Under the pieces are notes generated by a model, which ran no database searches, was not told where the DNA came from, and saw only the letters and a list, made by a program, of their open reading frames with translations. Shown here piece after piece: positions 7,834-13,538 of a stretch of 13,538 bases of DNA (within the stretch, counting starts at the first letter, position 1; each line of letters starts with the position of its first letter). This stretch comes from an uncultured Collinsella sp. GTDB lineage: Bacteria > Actinomycetota > Coriobacteriia > Coriobacteriales > Coriobacteriaceae. The position numbers and the translations under genes are program-made. The stretch lies in the NCBI GenBank assembly GCA_900552995.1, contig USBX01000010.1, positions 1 through 13,538 of the forward strand, read 5' to 3'.

Positions 7834-7843
7834 GTTGCGCAAC
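7834..7843. promoter_or_regulatory. Dyad operator-like site 2 (GTTGCGCAAC)
   Basis: A perfect 10-base palindrome, centred 73 bases from site 1, about seven helical turns. It shares the preceding CATTY and following CCT with site 1 (site 1 has three extra bases before CCT). It covers the likely -35 position of the downstream promoter, so binding would be expected to repress. Confidence 0.4.
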
Positions 7844-7856
7844 CTTTTGGGTTCGC

Positions 7857-7865
7857 TGATACACT
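7857..7865 (+). promoter_or_regulatory. Candidate extended -10 of the second kinase/FHA cluster
   Basis: TGA-TACACT is an extended -10 with four of six consensus bases, 63 bases before the ATG at 7928. TTGCGC (7835-7840) lies 19 bases upstream, longer than ideal for a -35, and belongs to dyad site 2. Confidence 0.35.
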
Positions 7866-7886
7866 CAAATGTGAATATGAAAGAAT

Positions 7887-7912
7887 GCGCCGCTTTTAAG
7901 CGGCGTGTTTTT
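7887..7912 (+). terminator. Intrinsic terminator-like hairpin in leader
   Basis: The arms GCGCCGCT and AGCGGCGT (7887-7894, 7899-7906) pair around a short T/A loop and are followed by GTTTTT. It is about 200 bases after the recR stop but only 9 bases before the GGAGGAG ribosome site of the next gene. It may end ybaB-recR transcription, or act as an attenuator or 5' stabiliser for the downstream operon. Confidence 0.7.
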
Positions 7913-7927
7913 GTTGGAGGAGAACGC

Positions 7928-8533
7928 ATGCGGCCCGGGGGCACTCAGACAAAGCATGGCGCCGCGGTGCGCATGCGACGCCGGCTGGGCCTGGCGCCTC
8001 GGGCGTGCGTGCTGCTGTCTTGCTCGCTCGTGCTGGTCATAGCCGGTGTTTCGGCTTATGGCATGACGGTGCCGTCCATGGTACAGGCGCATGCTGCGCG
8101 TGAGCTGCATATTGGGCGCAAGGCCAAAAGCGACTTGGGAACGACAACCGGATATACGTGGGCGAGCGTGGTCTCGCACGTTGTGTTCGGTGGCGACGAT
8201 GCGGACGGTCCCGAAACAGCGGACAACGAGGTTACGCTGGCAAACGGCAAGACAATCGTGCTCACCAACACCAAGGTCATTACGAAGCTTTCCAACAACA
8301 GTGTGGCTTCTGCCGTCAATAAGGCCGAGCAACAGAAGGGGCAGGACGCCCAACAGACAGGCAAGCCCGGCGGTTCGGGTTCGTCTGGCTCCGGCTCCGA
8401 TTCGTCGAGCTCGGGCGGTGGCTCCGCCTCTGGCGGTGGATCTTCGAGCGGTGGCTCGACGGACGGCGGTGCCGGCGGGGACGCGGGCTCGGGTGGCCTC
8501 TCGGCTGCCGAGGAGGAGAGTATTCACAGTTGA
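7928..8533 (+). CDS. Membrane-anchored Gly/Ser-rich protein, N-terminal part before in-frame TGA
   Basis: The protein has 201 residues and is of unrecognised family. ATG 7928 is preceded by GGAGGAG with 5 bases between. A basic N-terminus (MRRRLGLAPR) and one hydrophobic helix (about 26-48) suggest a type II anchor with the rest outside. Residues about 50-140 are a small domain (GYTWASVVSHVVFGGDD, NEVTLANGKTIVLTNTKVITK). Residues 147-190 are a low-complexity Gly/Ser linker. It ends at TGA 8531-8533 after AEEESIHS. The same frame stays open immediately afterwards to 8824, so this is probably the first two thirds of one longer protein of about 298 residues. It heads an apparent operon with a kinase and an FHA protein. 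Confidence 0.75.
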   Translation: MRPGGTQTKHGAAVRMRRRLGLAPRACVLLSCSLVLVIAGVSAYGMTVPSMVQAHAARELHIGRKAKSDLGTTTGYTWASVVSHVVFGGDDADGPETADNEVTLANGKTIVLTNTKVITKLSNNSVASAVNKAEQQKGQDAQQTGKPGGSGSSGSGSDSSSSGGGSASGGGSSSGGSTDGGAGGDAGSGGLSAAEEESIHS

Positions 8534-8536
8534 CTC

Positions 8537-8824
8537 GTGACCAAATACAACATGCTCGACGGCTACGTCACTCGCGCCAATAGCGCGGTTTCGACCTATA
8601 ACGCTACGGGCGATACCGGACCGTGCGACACCCTGGCGAATGACATGTTTGTTATCCGTGCCGAGTTCGGCCGACAAAGGTTTTCGACCAAATCAAAATG
8701 GTATCGGCAGTATGCCAATCTGTGGGGCTGCTATACCAACCTGTGTCAATGGGTTGGGCACTACGGTGACGACGACGTCGCGCTCAACAACTTCAACACC
8801 AATGTGGCGGCGATCGCCCTATGA
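8537..8824 (+). CDS. C-terminal part of the split Gly/Ser-rich protein
   Basis: It has 95 residues from GTG 8537, in the same frame as the preceding gene and separated from it only by TGA and one CTC codon. The beginning (LVTKYNMLDGYVTRANSAVSTYN) continues the helix that starts before the stop (LSAAEEESIHS). It contains three cysteines and a W/Y-rich core (SKWYRQYANLWGCYTNLCQW), suggesting a small folded, probably extracytoplasmic domain. AGGAGGAGAG (8511-8520) lies 16 bases before the GTG, too far for efficient initiation. Without its own signal or anchor the separate product would stay in the cytosol, which argues that it was made as part of the upstream protein. Its stop overlaps the kinase start (ATGA). 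Family unknown. Confidence 0.6.
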   Translation: MTKYNMLDGYVTRANSAVSTYNATGDTGPCDTLANDMFVIRAEFGRQRFSTKSKWYRQYANLWGCYTNLCQWVGHYGDDDVALNNFNTNVAAIAL

Positions 8825-10662
8825 CGAACGATCTCGCTTCTACGGCAGCCCAGTCGCTCAACCGTGATCCCATGGTGGGCCTGCGCCTGGCGCGCGTCGA
8901 CGGGTTTGAGCCGGCCGTCGCCCTGGGCACGGACGAGCTTCCCGCCTACCTGCGCCGTTTTACGATGCTGTTTGCCGATGACGCCACCATGCGCCGCGGC
9001 GGTATCGGCCGTGTGACGCGTGCCGTCAACGCGCAGGGCGAGGCCGTGGCGCTCAAGCAGCTCATCTTGCCAGCGCGCGACGAATTTGATGACGATGTCG
9101 CCCACGAGGCGCTGGTCACCAAGTTCAAGGCGGCGTTTCGCGAGGAATATGAATGCCATCGTGCCCTTTCGGGCCTTAAGGGCTTTCCCCGCTTATACGG
9201 GTGGGGCGAGGTTGACGGCGTGCCCGCGATTGTCATGGAGTGGGTCGAGGGCGAGACGCTCGCTCGCCTGCGCTCGCGCCTTGCCGTGGACGATGCCGGG
9301 CGTCTGTCGCCGCTCATGGCGGCGCGCCTGGGTCGCGACCTGTTCGATCTGCTCTGCCGCATGAGCTTGGTAGGCGAGGGGTTCGTCCATCGCGATATCT
9401 CGCCCGCTAATATTATGGTGCGCACGGCGCGCCTGCCGCTCGACCGACAGCTTGCCGAAGGCACCTTCGACCTGTGCTTGATCGACTTTGGTTCGTCGCT
9501 GGCGCTCGAGCCCGCCTCTGCGGTGGCCGGCACCGGCGGCAAGGCGTCGTTTACCGAGCGCTATGCCACGTTGCGCCGCGCGACGGTGGCCTACGCCCCG
9601 CCCGAGATGCTCACCGACGATATCTCCGACCTGCGCGTGCTTCGTATGTCGCCGGCGATCGATGTCTATGCGGCGGCGAGTACGGTCTACGAGCTCATCG
9701 CCGGTGTCGCGCCGTACGAAGTAGCGCCGGGTGCGTCGGGTACTTCGGGCTCGCGCAAAAAGACGCGCGATATCGCCAGCCCTTATCGCCTCAAGATGGA
9801 TACGCTGCCCGATTATCCCGTCGGCGCCCACGCGCCCGGCTGCGACTTGACGCAACTGCTGCGACGCGAGCCCGATGTGGCACTTGCCGCGGCCGAACAG
9901 GCTCAGCAGCTGGGGCTCGATCCAAATTCCGAGGATTTGCGCGATGCGCTGGCGTTTGTCGACGCTCAGCTGTTCGATGTGGTGATGACCTGCCTGTCCT
10001 GCCATCAGGAAGATCGTCCCGAGCCGGCTGCGGTGGAGGCGGCGCTCTCGGCATTTTGCGACCACTATGCGCAAAATGTCGCCCGCTCGCTTCGCGCCGA
10101 GCCGCTCATGCCGTGCCCGATGGAGGTATCGGGGCACACAGTCCGGCGTGCGGCGATGGTTGGTGCGACGGCGGTATGCGGCGTGCTTTGGACCGTGGTC
10201 GTGGTGTCAGCGGCACTGTTGGCGTCGGGCGCCCATGTGACGCTCGTCGTGAGACCGCTTATGTGGTCCGGGAAGCTGCCGGCCATTATCGCTGCGCTGG
10301 CGTTGGCGCTGCCGGGCATGGTGGGCATCGCTGCCGGGGCCTTGGCGCGCGACCGCCGTGCGGGATTCCTGCAGGGCGTGTTGGCCCTTTCCGCCTGCGA
10401 GGTTCCGGCTCTGGCCGCACTCGCATGTGCCGTGTTTTCCCAGCATGCCGTGGCGGGCGGCCTGGTGGCCGCCATAATTGCAACCTATGCGCTCACGTGG
10501 TTTTTGCTGGCGATGGGGTTTGCCTTTGAGCTTCCCGTCGTGTCAGCACGACGTGCGAAAATTTCCATGGCGACGCCGCTTGCCGGCGGAGCCGCGGCTG
10601 CCCGCGCCTTTGGCGGGCCGGCCGAAGTATCTGACACGATCTCTGCGACCAAGGAGGGCTAA
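8821..10662 (+). CDS. Membrane Ser/Thr protein kinase
   Basis: The protein has 613 residues. The kinase domain (about 45-410) shows RRGGIGRV (58-65), VALK lysine 79, a C-helix with Glu 108-111, catalytic loop HRDISPAN (190-197), DFG (222-224) and AYAPPEM (258-263). The catalytic-loop Lys is Ser, a variant common in some bacterial kinase families (HRDISP). An insert (about 228-250) sits between DFG and the APE-like motif, and a further insert (about 300-375) is in the C-lobe. Four membrane spans follow (about 445-470, 486-508, 517-538, 545-570) with a short tail. The ATG overlaps the upstream stop (ATGA) and has no clear ribosome site, so translation probably depends on coupling. It lies just before an FHA protein gene, a likely reader or substrate. 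Confidence 0.92.
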   Translation: MTNDLASTAAQSLNRDPMVGLRLARVDGFEPAVALGTDELPAYLRRFTMLFADDATMRRGGIGRVTRAVNAQGEAVALKQLILPARDEFDDDVAHEALVTKFKAAFREEYECHRALSGLKGFPRLYGWGEVDGVPAIVMEWVEGETLARLRSRLAVDDAGRLSPLMAARLGRDLFDLLCRMSLVGEGFVHRDISPANIMVRTARLPLDRQLAEGTFDLCLIDFGSSLALEPASAVAGTGGKASFTERYATLRRATVAYAPPEMLTDDISDLRVLRMSPAIDVYAAASTVYELIAGVAPYEVAPGASGTSGSRKKTRDIASPYRLKMDTLPDYPVGAHAPGCDLTQLLRREPDVALAAAEQAQQLGLDPNSEDLRDALAFVDAQLFDVVMTCLSCHQEDRPEPAAVEAALSAFCDHYAQNVARSLRAEPLMPCPMEVSGHTVRRAAMVGATAVCGVLWTVVVVSAALLASGAHVTLVVRPLMWSGKLPAIIAALALALPGMVGIAAGALARDRRAGFLQGVLALSACEVPALAALACAVFSQHAVAGGLVAAIIATYALTWFLLAMGFAFELPVVSARRAKISMATPLAGGAAAARAFGGPAEVSDTISATKEG

Positions 10663-10665
10663 GCC

Positions 10666-11604
10666 ATGGCTTCTCAAGCTGAGCTCACCCCGTGCGGGGC
10701 AATGTTTGACATCTTTAAGCGCGCAGCGCACCTGAGCCATATCGAACTGTGCGGCCTGGTGCTCTCGAGCCGCCCGCTCGCCGACGGCCGTAGTCCGCAG
10801 AGCCGTGCCGCCGATCGCTCCTGGGTTTCGCGCTTTATCGTGCGCGCGCCGGTCGGCACGCTGCAGGAACGTTATTTTGCCGATTACGGCACCTCGGCCG
10901 CGCGCATTATGTCGCAGCTGGCCCTGCGCCGTCGCAATCCCATGGACGCCGCGGCCGTGACCAATATGGTGTGCGGCCCCGCTGGCGAGCCCATGGTGCG
11001 GGCGCTCGAGGAATGCCACCAGGACACGAATCTCTATCGCAATGCGCTCGAGCGCCTGTCGCAGGCGGCTGAGCTCATGCCCGCCGAGCGCGCCGAGGCC
11101 ATCCTGGTGCTGTTTGTCGCCGTGGGTTGCTCGGCAGATGTCCGTTCGTCGGTGACCTATGCCATCGACTACGCTCATGCGACCTGTGGCGGCGCCACGT
11201 CGACGCCGCGCTCGCTGAGCACATCTTCGGTCGCGGGCGAGCACGAGGTTGCGCCGGCGCATCCGCTGGGACTGCTGCGCGTGCAAAACGGCTACGTGGT
11301 GAGCGCCCCGCGCTGGATTCAGCCGAGTGAGGAAGGCGTCGAGATCGGCGCGCTGGCAACGGGGGAGGGCGACATCACCGACGTCGGCGACGACGTCTCG
11401 GCCCGCCATGCCCATATCTGGTGCGACGATTCTGGCACATGGTTTGTCGAGGACCTGTCGTCCACGAACGGCACCGTGGTGGTAAACGGGGCCACGAGCG
11501 TGTGTATTCAAGTAGAGCCTGGCCGCTCCGCCCAGCTCAACCCCGGCGACGAGCTCAAACTCGGCGAATCCACCACCTACGCCATCCTCCTCGGCGCCCT
11601 CTAA
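10666..11604 (+). CDS. FHA domain protein
   Basis: The protein has 312 residues. AAGGAGGG (10651-10658) lies 7 bases before ATG 10666, and the gene starts 3 bases after the kinase stop. The first ~175 residues are mostly helical and unrecognised (MFDIFKRAAHLSHIELCGLV ... ERAEAILVLFVAVGCSADVR). A Ser/Thr-rich linker (about 176-198) leads to a C-terminal FHA domain with SARHAHIW (245-252), FVEDLSSTNGTVVVNG (260-275) and LNPGDELKLG (291-300). FHA domains bind phosphothreonine. The Ser of SxRH and Asn of STNGT are present, but the usual Arg of the first strand (GR) appears as Ala in EIGALATGEGDI. It most likely recognises the neighbouring kinase or its targets. Confidence 0.93.
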   Translation: MASQAELTPCGAMFDIFKRAAHLSHIELCGLVLSSRPLADGRSPQSRAADRSWVSRFIVRAPVGTLQERYFADYGTSAARIMSQLALRRRNPMDAAAVTNMVCGPAGEPMVRALEECHQDTNLYRNALERLSQAAELMPAERAEAILVLFVAVGCSADVRSSVTYAIDYAHATCGGATSTPRSLSTSSVAGEHEVAPAHPLGLLRVQNGYVVSAPRWIQPSEEGVEIGALATGEGDITDVGDDVSARHAHIWCDDSGTWFVEDLSSTNGTVVVNGATSVCIQVEPGRSAQLNPGDELKLGESTTYAILLGAL

Positions 11605-11623
11605 CTCATCCCCTCAATGAGTT
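11603..11623 (+). repeat. Small inverted repeat overlapping the FHA gene stop
   Basis: AACTCAT (11603-11609) and ATGAGTT (11617-11623) form a 7-bp stem with a 7-base loop. The right arm shares AGTT with the left arm of the larger 19-bp repeat, so the two hairpins exclude each other. Confidence 0.5.
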
Positions 11624-11686
11624 GCGGTGAAATAGGGACTGATTAAGGCCGTTAACAGCAAAAACACTCCCTATTTCACCGCAACT
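11620..11686. repeat. Perfect 19-bp inverted repeat, 29-base spacer
   Basis: AGTTGCGGTGAAATAGGGA (11620-11638) is the exact reverse complement of 11668-11686. The spacer 11639-11667 is AT-richer. No T-run follows on either strand, so it is not a standard intrinsic terminator. The form fits a REP-like or MITE-like intergenic element; copy number elsewhere cannot be seen here. It starts 16 bases after the FHA gene stop. Confidence 0.9.
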
Positions 11687-12083
11687 GCTGTGGGGTTCCA
11701 GGGGACTGCGCCCGTCGGTGCCGGGCGCACAATAGTCACCCGAGGTAAACCTTTACCGGCCACCTATATTTGCCGAAATTACACTTGACGGCGGGGTACA
11801 ATAAACCCGCATGCGGATTTCCGTTGCGGGCGCTTCCCATCGCCGGGGCGTGCCCGGGAGCATCCGGCATGCGGCCTTTGCGGCGCTCGGTCATGTGCAA
11901 GACGGGTAGCTGGGCCTGTGGAGCGCGTGCAGCCCTCCTCGCCTTGGCATGCCTTCTCTCCACGCCATGTACCTGCTGCTGAGTCCGCCTGCCAGATGAT
12001 TGGAAGCAACAGCGAAAATCCCATCACGCCAACATCCCGGCGATCGCCGGGGCCTGTATACCTATATGAGAGGAGAGGGGTAT
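11687..12083 (+). other. Long gap and apparent leader of the PFOR gene
   Basis: These 397 bases hold no convincing gene. An 8-bp GC hairpin (TGCGCCCG 11707-11714, CGGGCGCA 11722-11729) has no T-run. GGTAAA-CC-TTTACC (11744-11757) is an operator-like dyad. TACAAT (11797-11802) could be a -10, but TTGACG ends only 6 bases before it and cannot be its -35. Two imperfect copies of a GCATGCGG...TTGCGG unit lie at 11809 and 11867. If TACAAT is used, the leader is about 275 bases, unusually long. I found no known riboswitch pattern, including TPP. Confidence 0.4.

Positions 12084-12084
<1 letters not shown>
12036..12084 (+). promoter_or_regulatory. Palindrome and possible hairpin around the PFOR ribosome site
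   Basis: A perfect 16-base palindrome CCCGGCGATCGCCGGG (12036-12051) can fold into a 6-bp hairpin with a GATC loop. Just after it TATACC (12057-12062) can pair with GGTATA (12079-12084), placing the purine-rich ribosome site (GAGAGGAGAGG) in the loop and the first base of the ATG in the stem. This could tune translation; that is inference from base pairing alone. Confidence 0.35.

Positions 12085-13538
<1,454 letters not shown>

Noticed and set aside
8531..8569. Selenocysteine reading of the in-frame TGA
   Set aside because: Only a 4-bp hairpin (GACG/CGTC, 8558-8569) follows, too weak for a bacterial SECIS, and no selenoprotein family is recognised.
11785..11802. TTGACG and TACAAT as a -35/-10 pair
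   Set aside because: Only 6 bases separate them, far below the 16-18 needed.
11770..11982. Cys-rich 70-codon open frame in the PFOR leader
   Set aside because: It has a TTG start with no ribosome site, and its beginning coincides with promoter-like sequence.
11803..12083. TPP riboswitch upstream of a TPP-dependent enzyme
   Set aside because: The conserved CUGAGA and downstream TPP-binding motifs are absent.

Overview
The window reads as one contig of a GC-rich Gram-positive anaerobe, most likely a Coriobacteriia member such as Collinsella. The clues are an actinobacterial FHA/DUF3662 protein, membrane-anchored Ser/Thr kinases, a dnaX - ybaB - recR order, and a pyruvate:ferredoxin oxidoreductase (PFOR) type gene. 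The genus is inferred; no rRNA is present to settle it. The left end is not genomic: bases 1-48 are an Illumina Nextera adapter with index, so the contig really starts at 49.

Layout. Leftward genes occupy 49-3340: a YcxB-like membrane protein, a Ser/Thr kinase with a large multi-span membrane domain, and the N-terminal part of an FhaA-like protein. The kinase and FhaA genes overlap by 4 bases. Rightward, dnaX (3456-5918) encodes the clamp-loader tau/gamma subunit with a long Pro/Ala-rich tail. It converges on a small leftward gene (5940-6413) for an unrecognised one-span membrane protein; that gene and the adjoining 6480-6633 stretch look more AT-rich than the rest. ybaB and recR follow as a pair. 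After a regulatory-looking gap with two related dyads and a hairpin comes a second signalling cluster (7928-11604): a membrane-anchored Gly/Ser-rich protein split by an in-frame TGA, a membrane Ser/Thr kinase, and an FHA protein. A gap of about 480 bases (11605-12083) contains a perfect 19-bp inverted repeat and a long apparent leader. The last gene, open at the right end, begins as PFOR.

Most notable: from about residue 360 the PFOR reading frame changes, without a stop or frameshift, into an ornithine cyclodeaminase/mu-crystallin-type NAD-binding protein. The join lies in a short stretch (13146-13169) that fits both families. It is either a real gene fusion by recombination or, more probably, an assembly misjoin at a shared short word. 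Other points of interest are the in-frame TGA in the Gly/Ser-rich gene, the duplicated GTTG-Y-GCAAC dyads about seven helical turns apart, and the two kinase/FHA clusters flanking the replication/repair genes.

How the genes may work together: the two kinase/FHA clusters probably sense envelope state and pass it on through phosphothreonine recognition (inference from families and gene order). DnaX, YbaB and RecR form a standard replication/recombination block that often travels together in bacteria.
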